Positions 37,038-45,245 of a stretch of 64,000 bases of DNA are shown piece after piece (within the stretch, counting starts at the first letter, position 1; every line of letters starts with the position of its first letter). This DNA is from Armatimonadota bacterium (GTDB lineage: Bacteria; Sysuimicrobiota; Sysuimicrobiia; Sysuimicrobiales; Humicultoraceae). Where the stretch lies: NCBI GenBank assembly GCA_031459855.1, contig JAVKHP010000001.1:974059-1038058 (forward strand). The letters are read 5' to 3'. Made by a program: the position numbers and the translations under genes. Under the pieces are notes generated by a model, which saw only the letters and a program-made list of their open reading frames with translations, was not told where the DNA came from and ran no database searches.

Positions 37038-38240
37038 CTACGGGTACACGACGTTGGAGGCTGTCAGGCGTCGCGCCAGCGCCTGGAACGCGTAGTACGC
37101 GGGTTTTCCGCGGAAATCGTGCCACACCAGGCCGTAGTTGTGCTCGACATTGGTAGGGTCAGTACCCTTGTCGCGCAGGTTGTACCACATGGCCACCTCG
37201 ACGAACGGGTACTCCCGCTGAATCTTCTCGTAGGCCCGCGTCAGGTACGTGGCTTGGGTCTCTACCGAGACCCCTTCCGCCCAGTCGCCCACCGCGGCGG
37301 GTGCGCGCCGGTGGGTCGGCCATGACATCTCGGTGATCCAGATCGGCTTGTGGCCGTCGCCATGGGCAACCATCACACGCCGCAGTTCGGCGATGCCGTG
37401 GAACGAATGGCGCACGTCGGGATGCACCTCGTCCGGCGCCCGGCGGAACACGTACGGATGCACTCCTAGCGCGTCGAAGTAGCGTCCGGCTCCCAGGGCA
37501 TACATCTGCCGGAGGTAGTCCACGTTGTTCCCCGCGAGCCCGCCGGAAATGAACACCGCCTGTGGATCCGCAGCTTTCCCCCGCACGTACGCCTCGGCCA
37601 GCATCTCCACGAACCGCCCAACGTTCGGCACGGGGCGCCAGAAGACATACCAGTCGGGTTCGTTCCAGATCTCCCAGTGCCGTACCCGACCGCGCAGCCG
37701 CCGGACCGCGTATTCCACGAACTCCCCCAGGTCGCGCATCCGCAGGGGCGGGGCATCCCACCCCAGCGGATTCGCCCACGGCGGCGTGGCCAGTACCAAC
37801 AGCATGACGCGCAGTCCCGCTTCCTGCAGACGCGCCAGCAAATCCTCCAAACTGCGGAAGTACGCTTCGTTGTACCGCCCCTTCTCCGGCTCCGCCACGT
37901 ACCAGTTGAGCACGATGCGCACCCACTCGACTCCCGCGTCGCGCATCAACGCGATCTCACGCTGCTGCACGGCAGTGGGCGCATCCGGCTGCAGGTCGCT
38001 CTGGACCCCGAACCCCACACGGCGCACTGGATGCGCCGCCCGGTCGGAAAGTGCGTCTCGATCTCGTGCGATAGCAGAGAACTTCACTGCAACCTCAAGC
38101 GACCCATCCGAGCTCCCGAATGCCTGTGCCGACGGGAGCCTCGCGTCACCCGCCCAGAAGGCGCCGCACAACGCTATCGCAACGGCTGCGATCAGGACGG
38201 CTGCTTTGCCCAGGAGCCTGACGCGAAGCGACCCGACCAC
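37038..38240 (-). CDS. GH39/GH5-like (clan A) glycoside hydrolase, riboswitch-controlled
   Basis: 400 residues. An N-terminal hydrophobic segment (AAVLIAAVAIALCGAFWAG) is a signal or anchor. The barrel has the acid/base in HWEIWNEPDWYVFW and the nucleophile in IWITEMSWPT, the clan A pattern of GH39. An earlier in-frame start at 38279 lies inside the riboswitch aptamer, so translation must start downstream. GTG at 38240 has AAGGGAG 8 nt upstream and that SD overlaps the aptamer end. It probably cleaves the polymer made by the nearby GT2 synthase. Confidence 0.82.
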   Translation of the reverse strand: MVGSLRVRLLGKAAVLIAAVAIALCGAFWAGDARLPSAQAFGSSDGSLEVAVKFSAIARDRDALSDRAAHPVRRVGFGVQSDLQPDAPTAVQQREIALMRDAGVEWVRIVLNWYVAEPEKGRYNEAYFRSLEDLLARLQEAGLRVMLLVLATPPWANPLGWDAPPLRMRDLGEFVEYAVRRLRGRVRHWEIWNEPDWYVFWRPVPNVGRFVEMLAEAYVRGKAADPQAVFISGGLAGNNVDYLRQMYALGAGRYFDALGVHPYVFRRAPDEVHPDVRHSFHGIAELRRVMVAHGDGHKPIWITEMSWPTHRRAPAAVGDWAEGVSVETQATYLTRAYEKIQREYPFVEVAMWYNLRDKGTDPTNVEHNYGLVWHDFRGKPAYYAFQALARRLTASNVVYP

Positions 38241-38245
38241 GTGCC

Positions 38246-38331
38246 CAACTCCCTTCGGCAGCCCGACCGACCGTGGCACGGTCTCGCGGCTTTGCGTCCC
38301 TGCCTCGCGGCAGGTTTGCCTTTGTCGGGGA
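38246..38331 (-). ncRNA. Cyclic-di-GMP-I (GEMM-I) riboswitch
   Basis: On the minus strand the conserved GEMM-I elements occur in order. GACAAAGGCAAACC is at 38313-38326. A P2 hairpin TGCC-GCGA-GGCA with a GNRA loop follows. GGGACGCAAAGCC is at 38288-38300. A P3 hairpin GACCG-TGCCA-CGGTC is next, then GGTCGGGCTGCCGA at 38256-38269. The 3' side continues AAGGGAG, the Shine-Dalgarno of the hydrolase gene at 38240. A CUCCC upstream (about 38328-38332) can pair with that GGGAG. This suggests ligand binding hides the ribosome site. Confidence 0.92.
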
Positions 38332-38334
38332 GCG

Positions 38335-38670
38335 GCGTGCCGGTCGCCCCAGCTGCCCGGAGCACAGCTCGCGCCGCACCCTGTCCACCGGGGTTATGCC
38401 CGTCGCCTGGGCGGACCAGACCTGCGAGATCTCGAAGTTTTGGAAGAACTTCACCGGAAGATCACTACCACGAGCCCGCCGGGTCGACGGTCGCCGAGGC
38501 CTGGGTCAACCGCCGATCAACGACCAGGATCGCGAAGGTCGACGTCAGCGACAAACAGAGCCGACACCGATCCCTCGGGCATGCGGACGCCGCGCCTGCC
38601 GGCTCTAGAGGCGCCTCTGCGCCACCCTGGCCGTCATCGGCGACGGATCACGGAATACGCGTTCGTGGCT
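38335..38670. other. Intergenic segment upstream of riboswitch and trxB
   Basis: About 335 bp that probably holds the promoter of the hydrolase transcript (minus) and sequences upstream of trxB (plus). An inverted repeat GAAGTT-TTGGAAG-AACTTC lies at about 38434-38452. An open frame (38273-38608, plus, 111 residues) is Arg-rich, overlaps the aptamer on the other strand and shows no family, so I do not call it. Confidence 0.3.
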
Positions 38671-38675
38671 GGCTG

Positions 38676-38702
38676 TTGTGACCCATATGGTATCGGCATA
38701 AT
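38676..38702 (+). promoter_or_regulatory. Possible trxB promoter
   Basis: TTGTGA at 38676-38681 and CATAAT at 38697-38702 (15-bp spacer; TAATAG at 17 bp is an alternative) lie just before the AGGAGG (38721-38726) of trxB. Spacing is slightly short for a housekeeping sigma factor. Confidence 0.35.
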
Positions 38703-38734
38703 AGTGCAGGACGGACGTGCAGGAGGACGATGCG

Positions 38735-39655
38735 ATGCGTGACGTGGTCATTCTCGGTGGCGGTCCGGCCGGCCTCACCGCGGCCATCTACGCCGCCCGA
38801 GCCAACCTGGCGCCGCTGGTGATCGAGGGGAGCCAGGCCGGAGGCCAGCTGATGCTGACCACCCTGGTCGAGAACTACCCGGGGTTCCCCGACGCCATCA
38901 TGGGGCCCGAACTCATGCAGGCGATGCGCAAGCAGGCCGAGCGGGTCGGGGCGGAGTTCCGCACCGAGGATGCCACCGCAGTGGACTTCACCCGCCGGCC
39001 CTTCGTCATTACCACACAGTCGGGCGAGCACATCGCGGCCCGAGCCGTGATCGTGGCCACCGGCGCGTCGGCGCGGATGCTCGGCGTCCCTGGCGAGGAA
39101 CGACTGCTGGGCCGCGGGGTGTCCACCTGCGCGACCTGCGACGGCTTCTTCTTCCGCAAGAAGGATGTCGTGGTCGTCGGCGGTGGCGACTCGGCCATGG
39201 AGGAGGCGCTGTACCTGGCCAACTTGGCCAGGTCGGTGACGGTGATCCACCGGCGCGATCGGCTCCGCGCCAGCAAGATCATGCAGGAGCGAGCCTTCAA
39301 GCACCCCGCCATCACGTTCGTCTGGAACACGGTCGTCGAAGAGATCGTTGGGGACGGCGTGGTACAGGCCGTCCGGTTGCGCGACGTGCAGTCGGGGGCC
39401 GTGACCGAACGCAAGACCGACGGTGTATTCGTCGCCATCGGCCACGTGCCCAACACGGCGCTGTTCCGCGGCCAGTTGGAGCTAGACGACGCGGGCTACA
39501 TCAAGCTGCGCGACCGCTCCATGACCAGTGTGGAAGGGGTGTTCGCCGCCGGCGACGTGCACGACCACACGTACCGCCAGGCCGTCACCGCCGCCGGCTA
39601 CGGCTGCATGGCCGCCATCGACGCGGAGCGCTGGCTCCAGCACCAGGACCGGTGA
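38735..39655 (+). CDS. trxB: Thioredoxin reductase
   Basis: 306 residues from the ATG at 38735, 8 nt after AGGAGG. It has FAD-binding VVILGGGPAGLTAAIYAA, the redox pair CATC in VSTCATCDGFFFRKK, NADPH-binding VVVVGGGDSAMEEALYL and the late FAD segment VFAAGDVHD. It reduces thioredoxin with NADPH. The thioredoxin gene lies 235 bp downstream, convergent. One normal feature varies: the active site is followed by DGFFF rather than the common DGFFYR. Confidence 0.94.
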   Translation: MRDVVILGGGPAGLTAAIYAARANLAPLVIEGSQAGGQLMLTTLVENYPGFPDAIMGPELMQAMRKQAERVGAEFRTEDATAVDFTRRPFVITTQSGEHIAARAVIVATGASARMLGVPGEERLLGRGVSTCATCDGFFFRKKDVVVVGGGDSAMEEALYLANLARSVTVIHRRDRLRASKIMQERAFKHPAITFVWNTVVEEIVGDGVVQAVRLRDVQSGAVTERKTDGVFVAIGHVPNTALFRGQLELDDAGYIKLRDRSMTSVEGVFAAGDVHDHTYRQAVTAAGYGCMAAIDAERWLQHQDR

Positions 39656-39890
39656 CGTGCTCGCCCTGGGCACTGCGTCCCTTGTCCGACGGTTCGAGCG
39701 GTTGACGAGGTCCCTGACGACGCGGGAGCCCGCTCCCTGTGGCACTGCGTCCGCCGGTCCGACGACCCGCTGTGGGCAATCGCCCGCTCCACCGGCGTGA
39801 CGGTTCCGACGCCGTACTCGAGCGCCGTAGACCGCCGCCATCGCCCTGGCCTGACGTCACCGGGCGGCGGCTTCACCACCCAACGTGCCG

Positions 39891-40229
39891 TTACCCGACC
39901 TTGGTCTGGAGCGCGCCCTCGATGCGGCGCTTCAACTCTGCCTTGGGCATGTAGCCGACGATCCGCTCGACCATCTGCCCGCCCTTGAACACTCCCAGGG
40001 TAGGAATGCTCATGATGCTGTAACGCATGGCCAGGTGCTGGTTGTCATCGACGTCCACCTTGACGACTTTCAGGCGGCCGGCGTACTCGCCGGCTAGCTC
40101 CTCCACGATGGGCGCGATCAACCGACATGGTCCACACCACTCCGCCCAGAAGTCCACCAGCACCGGCAGGTCGGCCTGCAGCACTTCCTGCTCGAACGTC
40201 TGCTCCGTCACCGCTACGGGCTTAGCCAT
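39891..40229 (-). CDS. trxA: Thioredoxin
   Basis: 112 residues with the canonical active site DFWAEWCGPCRLIAP, the cis-Pro loop MSIPTLGVFKGG and a GGAGG ribosome site 9 nt upstream. It is the electron acceptor of the convergent thioredoxin reductase and donates to ribonucleotide reductase, methionine sulfoxide reductases and others. Length and motifs are fully standard. Confidence 0.95.
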   Translation of the reverse strand: MAKPVAVTEQTFEQEVLQADLPVLVDFWAEWCGPCRLIAPIVEELAGEYAGRLKVVKVDVDDNQHLAMRYSIMSIPTLGVFKGGQMVERIVGYMPKAELKRRIEGALQTKVG

Positions 40230-40617
40230 CCGCAGTCATCCTCCTCGAGAACGCTTCGTCCCCCGTGGTGCATCCGGCGCACCATCGGACCAGGGCCCCG
40301 GACGGACGGCCATTGCGCTTTCTTTCGCGTCCATCCGCCCACCGGTACCACTGGTTTGAGACGCCGGTTGATCAAACCGGCGTACCGGTCAGGGTTATTC
40401 CCCAAAAAGTCGCCGGCGGCGGCCGTTGCGCCCTTAGGCCTGCAGTATTAGCGACGTCACCGCCAGCGCGTTCCAGCAGGTGGCGCGCAGCACGGCCTGC
40501 TTCTGCTCGCGTATCAGCGACGTCACCGTCAGCGTGTTCCAGCAGGGCCGGGGGCTCAGACCCCCGTGTGTACACAGACGCTGAACCAGCGGTCTCGACG
40601 GTTGACCCGGTCGGCCC
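40230..40617. other. Gap with an imperfect direct repeat and a hairpin
   Basis: 388 bp without a convincing gene. A 31-bp direct repeat (29 of 31 identical) occurs at 40450-40480 and 40516-40546, 66 bp apart. In one minus-strand frame it would encode a repeated LLE-x-A-x-GDVA-x-T. An 8-bp stem CGCCGGTT/AACCGGCG with a 5-nt loop lies at 40362-40382, downstream of the TPR gene on the minus strand. It could end that transcript, though no U-run follows. Confidence 0.4.
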
Positions 40618-41160
40618 TCAGAACCGCGCAGCCAGTAGTGTAGCGATCCCCACCGCCACGGCGAAGACCATCACTACCATACCCACGCAGCCCATGCGGC
40701 GCCCTTCACCTGCCCGGGGCGGCCGCACGCTGGCCCGCAGCGACAACTTAGTCGCTCTCCGCAACGACGCGATCGCCTCGGCGGTGCGACCCAGCTGCTT
40801 GTACAACCCCCCAAGGTTTTGGTGCGCAATCCAGTAGTCGGGATCTACGGCGATGGCGCGTTGATAGGCCTCCAGGGCTTGGTCCAGGCGGCCGGTCTCG
40901 CGGTAAACGTTCCCCAGGTTGCTCCAGGCAGGGGCGTACCGCGGGTTGAGGCTCACCGCCTTCGCGAACGCCTGCTCGGCTTCGTCCAACCGCCGCTGCC
41001 GGGCCAGCGCGACCCCTAGCTTGCTATAGGCGACGTGGGACGACCCATCGCTCTCGATGGCACGCCGAAAGGCAGCCTCTGCCGCTTCCCACTCGCCGGC
41101 CTCGAGGTGCCGCTCCCCCTCGTCGAGATGGTGTGCCGCGCGATCGGACCCCTCGGACAT
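40618..41160 (-). CDS. TPR-repeat protein with C-terminal membrane anchor
   Basis: 180 residues from the ATG at 41160. Three tetratricopeptide repeats are visible: AGEWEAAEAAFRRAIESDGS, RRLDEAEQAFAKAVSLNPRY and GRLDQALEAYQRAIAVDPDY. A basic linker follows, then one membrane helix at the end (VGMVVMVFAVAVGIATLLA), so it is tail-anchored with the TPRs in the cytoplasm. A protein-protein scaffold of unknown partner. Confidence 0.8.
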   Translation of the reverse strand: MSEGSDRAAHHLDEGERHLEAGEWEAAEAAFRRAIESDGSSHVAYSKLGVALARQRRLDEAEQAFAKAVSLNPRYAPAWSNLGNVYRETGRLDQALEAYQRAIAVDPDYWIAHQNLGGLYKQLGRTAEAIASLRRATKLSLRASVRPPRAGEGRRMGCVGMVVMVFAVAVGIATLLAARF

Positions 41161-41836
41161 CTTGGCAGCTGGGGACGTTCTGCACGCACGCCGATGACCC
41201 CTGCGCGTCCCCCCACCGGTAGTGCCCCGGCGCAGCGCTGCCAACCGCGCAGCCGTGAGGACGCCACCAACAGTCACACCAGGACCCTCCTCAGAACCGT
41301 TGCACTGTCACATCGCCCCAGCGCCCCAGCGGCCGTTTCGATGCAGCGCATACCGCCGGATCATCGTGCTCGCCGTCCCTGCCGCCGCCTATGGTGGAGG
41401 CGCGCCAGATTCTGTTCGACCAGCCGCCGCCCTAGTTGACGATGCCGTTGGAAACCGGCCACCCCTTGCCGGACAGCCTCCCATTTGATCTGCGGGGACG
41501 AACCGCATTTTGATCCGGCCAGCTTCGCGTTGCGATAGGTACCGGACAGGACCGTACTTCGCGGGAGAGAATGTGTGGTATCAGGCGGCCGCGGCTCCAG
41601 AGTCAGGGTAAACACCCGTACCACATCCGCGCCGGCTGGAAGGGACGATCCTGCGCAGACGGGTGTCCTACCGGCTTCCTGCAGCGCGCCGCGGCTGGCG
41701 CAGGTGCTCACGGCGGTCGTGGTGGACGCGTTGCACCAGGGGGAGGCAACGGAGTCGTGTCCGATGACGGAGGGCCGGTCCCCGCGGAGGACAGGCGTCC
41801 CGGGCGGGTTGCCGCATTCTAGGGTCGGGTGTATCG
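41161..41836. other. Long gap without recognised gene
   Basis: 676 bp between the TPR gene (minus) and the receiver-like gene (plus). Open frames of 80-134 residues exist on both strands, but they are Arg/Ala/Pro-rich, lack ribosome sites and match no family I know. Local base composition dips around 41470-41530. It may hold divergent promoters or a decayed gene. Confidence 0.35.
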
Positions 41837-42193
41837 ATGGCTGACGACGTGGACGTTCTCCTGGTGATTCCCGACCGCCGCCTGCGGGCGTTCGCTCTTG
41901 CGGAGTTGATGGAACAGGGATACGAGGTCATGGCCGTACCTCGAGCTCGTCACGCACGGGCCCTGCTGCGCGCGGGGGTGAGCCCGCGCCTGGTGATCGT
42001 GGACCTGGTCGGACTCGCCGAAAACGGCGATGCCCTCCGCGACCTCCTCGGCGACTCCCCGGAACGCCTGCTGGTCCTGGTCGGCGCCCTCGAGCGACAG
42101 GAAGTGGCTCAGCTGCCTCCCTGCCGCGTGCTCGGCCGTCCGTTCACCGTAGGCCAGCTGGTCGAGCGCGTTCAGCGCCTCCTGGGATCCTGA
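41837..42193 (+). CDS. Stand-alone receiver-like protein, partly degenerate
   Basis: 118 residues with the (beta/alpha)5 pattern of response regulator receivers: DVLLVIPDRRLRAFALAELM, the phosphorylation-type Asp in RLVIVDLVGL and the final VLGRPFTVGQLVERVQRLL. The acidic pair before strand 1 is reduced (VIPDRR) and the conserved Lys is Arg (LGRPF), so phosphorylation may be lost. No output domain. Partner unknown. Confidence 0.65.
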   Translation: MADDVDVLLVIPDRRLRAFALAELMEQGYEVMAVPRARHARALLRAGVSPRLVIVDLVGLAENGDALRDLLGDSPERLLVLVGALERQEVAQLPPCRVLGRPFTVGQLVERVQRLLGS

Positions 42194-42478
42194 CGACAGA
42201 GGGGCGGGCGAGCACGTCCTGGCGCGCGGATTCCTCACTCGGAATCGCGGGAAAGCGCCCAGGCCGCCCGGCGCGTTCGTGGGAAAGCGAGCAGCGTCTC
42301 GGGACAGTGTCACGCGAAAAGTGATACGGTGGCTGCAAACGGGGATGCGTCAGTGAAGGCGGTGCGGGCCGCCAAAACCGTCGATCGCGGGTGCGCGTCA
42401 ATTCGGCCAGCCGTGATGGTCCAGGCTTGGCGCAAAAGGTCATCGATCATCCGACGCGCGCGACAAAATCCCAAACGG
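42194..42478. other. Gap, nothing recognised
   Basis: 285 bp between convergently oriented genes. A short inverted repeat GTGTCAC...GTGATAC lies at about 42307-42325. No gene or clear terminator is seen. Confidence 0.3.
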
Positions 42479-42928
42479 TCAGAAGGTTGCCCACAACGGC
42501 AGGTCGCGGTAGATGGGCTCGCGCGCGCCCCTCACGGCTGCGGCCGCAAAGACGGCGTCATTCTCTTCGTCCGGGATGCACCGGAGTGTCGCCGTATCGA
42601 ACGCGTTGAGCAACGCACGGCTTTGGAGCACCGCCACCACAGCGGTCGGTGGTGCTTCCACCTGCCCGGTCACCTGCGCCACCACCTCGCCGTTATCGAC
42701 CTCAACGACCACCCGGCGCGCTCCGGCCCGCCGGGCTGCCCACAGCGCAGCCAGCACGGCCCGGTGCGCCGCTGGCGTGCGGTTGGGATGCACGGTATGA
42801 ACCAGCACGCGACGCGCGCCGCGGTCAGGGTCCCTGAGCACGACCGCAAGGGTCAGACGCCCATCAGGTGCCGGGCGCGCGGCGGCTGTGACATGCAGCG
42901 GGTCACCGACAGGTCGCGGTGCTACCAC
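42479..42928 (-). CDS. RNase H-like fold protein
   Basis: 149 residues. A first-strand region (LTLAVVLRDPDRGARRVLVHT), a helix with AAHRAVLAALWAARRAGARRVVVEVDNGEVVAQVTGQ and a final segment CIPDEENDAVFAAAA resemble the RVT_3/RNase HI-like family seen next to thermophile and Bacillota genes. The D-N-x-x-V and late D/E residues fit, but the first catalytic Asp is not obvious. It begins overlapping the small upstream gene. Confidence 0.55.
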   Translation of the reverse strand: MVAPRPVGDPLHVTAAARPAPDGRLTLAVVLRDPDRGARRVLVHTVHPNRTPAAHRAVLAALWAARRAGARRVVVEVDNGEVVAQVTGQVEAPPTAVVAVLQSRALLNAFDTATLRCIPDEENDAVFAAAAVRGAREPIYRDLPLWATF

Positions 42929-43074
42929 GGCGGTGGTCCCTCCAGTATCGCCGCCACCAGCACACAGAACGCCAGGAGCAAGACCTTGAGCCCCACGGCC
43001 CGCTGGTCGTCAACAAACCCCACCGCCACCTCCGCCAGCACGTGTCGCCATCGTCGGTTCGCGCGACCGTGCAC
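42922..43074 (-). CDS. Possible small membrane protein
   Basis: 50 residues from the GTG at 43074 to a TAG at 42922. A hydrophilic N-terminus (HGRANRRWRHVLAEVAVGF) is followed by one membrane segment AVGLKVLLLAFCVLVAAILE. The stop overlaps the start of the RNase H-like gene (GTGGTAG), which supports coupling, but no ribosome-binding site is clear. I do not know a family. Could be chance. Confidence 0.35.
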   Translation of the reverse strand: MHGRANRRWRHVLAEVAVGFVDDQRAVGLKVLLLAFCVLVAAILEGPPPW

Positions 43075-43247
43075 AACACTGCGCCCAGCATAGCTCCCTC
43101 CGGCGCCGGTGCTACCGGCTGCAGACCAGCCGCCTGGGGACCAGTCACGCAGCGCGCATCCCCCGCCTCGCGGGGTGTCCTCCGACTGCAACGCGCAGCG
43201 CACACCACTCGCGTTCCGCCCGCGGCCCCCCGGGACGGCCGACCGGT

Positions 43248-43874
43248 TCATATCGCCCCTCCGACGGGGTACCGGCGTAGCAACCCCACGACTTTCCCCA
43301 GGATCTCGAATGGGCCGAGGACCGGGGGGTACGCGGGGTTCTCCGCCTGCAAATAGGGCTGCCCGTCGCGGCACGCGAGCCGCTTGACCGTCGCCTCGTC
43401 GCCCAACAGGGCCACGACAATGTCGCCCGGTGATGCCGTATCCTGACATCGCACGATCACGAGGTCGCCGTCGTAGATCCCGGCCCCGACCATGCTGTCG
43501 CCGCGCACGGTGAGGAGGAAGCTCTGCTCCGTCCAGCCCACGAACCGTCTGGGGACAGGGATCATCTCCTCCACGTGCTCATCGGCCAGAACGGGCGCGC
43601 CGGCCGCCACGCGGCCCACCAGAGGCACCAGCGCCACCTCGTCGCTCGCGGGCCAACGGCGGTCGGTGATCTCCAGCACGCGCATGCGGTCGCTGCCACG
43701 GCGGAGGTACCCCTTGCGTTCCAGCGCCACCAGATGGTGGTGCACGGTAGACGGCGAGTGCGCCCCAAGCGCAGCTCCAATCTCACGGACCGACGGCACG
43801 ATGCCCCTCCGTTTGATGCTGTCCACCACGTATTCGAAGATCTCGCGCTGGCGGCGAGTCAGTTCTGTTCGCAC
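43248..43874 (-). CDS. lexA: LexA repressor
   Basis: 208 residues from the GTG at 43874. The N-terminal winged helix is LTRRQREIFEYVVDSIKRRG with the HTH SVREIGAALGAHSPSTVHHHL. The Ala-Gly cleavage site lies in LVGRVAAGAPVL, the catalytic Ser in VRGDSMVGAGI and the Lys in DEATVKRLA. It represses SOS genes and cleaves itself on RecA filaments. Two operator-like boxes lie 27-74 bp upstream, pointing to autoregulation. Confidence 0.93.
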   Translation of the reverse strand: MRTELTRRQREIFEYVVDSIKRRGIVPSVREIGAALGAHSPSTVHHHLVALERKGYLRRGSDRMRVLEITDRRWPASDEVALVPLVGRVAAGAPVLADEHVEEMIPVPRRFVGWTEQSFLLTVRGDSMVGAGIYDGDLVIVRCQDTASPGDIVVALLGDEATVKRLACRDGQPYLQAENPAYPPVLGPFEILGKVVGLLRRYPVGGAI

Positions 43875-43900
43875 CGGACCACCCCCGCCAGTCACTATAT

Positions 43901-43914
43901 CGAACACACGTACG
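43901..43914. promoter_or_regulatory. Candidate LexA operator 1 (CGAAC-N4-GTACG)
   Basis: CGAACACACGTACG, close to the Gram-positive SOS box CGAAC-N4-GTTCG with one change in the right half. It is 27 bp upstream of the lexA start. Confidence 0.6.
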
Positions 43915-43934
43915 TATGACAACTCAGCGAATAT

Positions 43935-43948
43935 CGAACGAATGTACG
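43935..43948. promoter_or_regulatory. Candidate LexA operator 2 (CGAAC-N4-GTACG)
   Basis: CGAACGAATGTACG, the same half-sites as operator 1 and 34 bp away centre to centre, about three helix turns. The pair suggests cooperative autoregulation of lexA. Confidence 0.6.
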
Positions 43949-44297
43949 CTATAGGGCGCCACGGACACAAACCTGCCTAAAATCCACGCATACCTCCAAT
44001 TCTTTCGCGGAATCGAGGTCAGACGATGTCGAACGACTGCCTGTGGCTACCGTTCTCGAGAGAACGTCATGTGCTGGCGCCCACCAAAAGAACCAGGGAG
44101 TGGAGTAGGGAAACAGTCCAGCCACACCTCACGCCATGCCAGGCAACCCGAGTATTGCTCCGCAGTGAGGAAATTAAAGCCCGAACTTTGCAGAAATTGA
44201 AAATGATGAGTATTACCGGAAATCTATGGTGAATAGTGAACCGGTCAGCTATTCTCCTCTTCGGTAGGGTGTTTCACGGAGATCGAAAAAAGAAAAC
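43949..44297. other. AT-rich spacer upstream of lexA
   Basis: About 350 bp with clearly lower GC than its surroundings, especially 44150-44297. It contains TGTTTCACG (44270-44278, a parS half-site), an A-rich run at 44285-44297 that would be a U-run after the dehydratase gene, and one small open frame at 44026-44232. The composition suggests horizontally acquired or regulatory DNA. Confidence 0.4.
44026..44232 (+). CDS. Possible small ORF divergent from lexA
   Basis: 68 residues starting ATG at 44026 with GAGG 9 nt upstream. It is basic (RSEEIKARTLQKLKMMSI) with no membrane segment or family. It lies within reach of the two LexA boxes, so it could be SOS-controlled. Weak coding evidence. Confidence 0.25.
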   Translation: MSNDCLWLPFSRERHVLAPTKRTREWSRETVQPHLTPCQATRVLLRSEEIKARTLQKLKMMSITGNLW

Positions 44298-44316
44298 TTA
44301 TGGAACCAGCATTTCC
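44285..44316 (-). terminator. Weak intrinsic terminator-like sequence after the dehydratase gene
   Basis: On the minus strand a short stem GGAA/TTCC (44302-44316, spanning the stop region) is followed by GTTTTCTTTTTTC (44285-44297). The U-run is good but the stem has only 4 bp. Confidence 0.3.
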
Positions 44317-45245
44317 TCCGACTTCGAGCGCACTACCAGCGCGGGATCGAGGTTCCCCCCACTGACGACGGCCACCGCCGGTCGCTCGACCACCCGCCCC
44401 TCGAGAAGCGCGGCCACAGCGATGGCCCCCGAAGGCTCAACGACAAGTCGCGCCTCCCGCCACAGTCGCCCGACCGCCCTCAACACGGCTGCGTCGTCCA
44501 CCGCGACGAACTCGTCGACATAATGCGCCACCAGTTCCCACGGCAACGCCCCGGGCTGCTGCACACGCAGGCCGTCGCAGACCGTCTCGGTCGACGGCAC
44601 CGTCACCCGCGCCCCGGCAGCGCGAGAGGCAGCGAACCGTGCGACGTTCTGCGGTTCGACCCCTACGACCCGTACCTCCGGACGCAGGGTCTTGACAGCC
44701 AGCGCAACCCCCGAGAGCAGGCCGCCCCCGCTCACCGGTACGACCACAACTGAGACGTCCACCGCCTGCTCGGCGATCTCCAGCCCGCAGGTGCCCTGAC
44801 CCGCGATGACCAGCGGATCGTCGAACGGAGGGACCACGTGCAGCCCCCGCTCGCGAGCCAGGGCGTTCGCGAGCTCGAGCCGCTCGGCTGCCGTGGTGCC
44901 GCAGCGGATCACCTCGGCGCCCCAGCGCGCGATACCGGCCGCCTTGGGCGCCGTGACCGTCTCCGGGACCACGACAACCGCCGGCAGCCCCATACGAGAG
45001 GCCACGTAGGCCACGGCCTGCCCATGGTTCCCCGACGACGCCGTCACGACACCGCGCAGCCTGGGTCCCAGCGCGCGCATGTGGTTGGCCGCGCCGCGCA
45101 CCTTGAACGACCCCGTTGGCTGCAGGCTCTCCAGCTTGAGCAGAATGCCGTCGGCACCGTCGAACGGATGGAGGGGAGTCCGCCGCGCGTCTCGGGCGAT
45201 GCGCGCCGCCGCGGCCCGGACGTCGTCGATAGTCGGCAAGCTCAC
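44298..45245 (-). CDS. Threonine/serine dehydratase-like PLP enzyme
   Basis: 315 residues of fold-type II. The PLP Lys lies in [16 protein letters not shown], the substrate loop in [16 protein letters not shown] and the phosphate-binding [16 protein letters not shown]. It lacks a C-terminal ACT regulatory domain, like catabolic dehydratases and serine racemases. It deaminates Thr or Ser to keto acids. Its ATG overlaps the gcvPB stop, so serine/glycine handling in one operon is likely. Confidence 0.87.
   Translation of the reverse strand: MSLPTIDDVRAAAARIARDARRTPLHPFDGADGILLKLESLQPTGSFKVRGAANHMRALGPRLRGVVTASSGNHGQAVAYVASRMGLPAVVVVPETVTAPKAAGIARWGAEVIRCGTTAAERLELANALARERGLHVVPPFDDPLVIAGQGTCGLEIAEQAVDVSVVVVPVSGGGLLSGVALAVKTLRPEVRVVGVEPQNVARFAASRAAGARVTVPSTETVCDGLRVQQPGALPWELVAHYVDEFVAVDDAAVLRAVGRLWREARLVVEPSGAIAVAALLEGRVVERPAVAVVSGGNLDPALVVRSKSEEMLVP

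Noticed and set aside
38273-38608. 111-residue plus-strand open frame
   Set aside because: It covers the complement of the riboswitch, is Arg-rich and has no ribosome site.
39669-39763. Direct repeat GGCACTGCGTCC at a 71-bp period between trxB and trxA
   Set aside because: Short and imperfect beyond 12 bp; no structure or gene associated.
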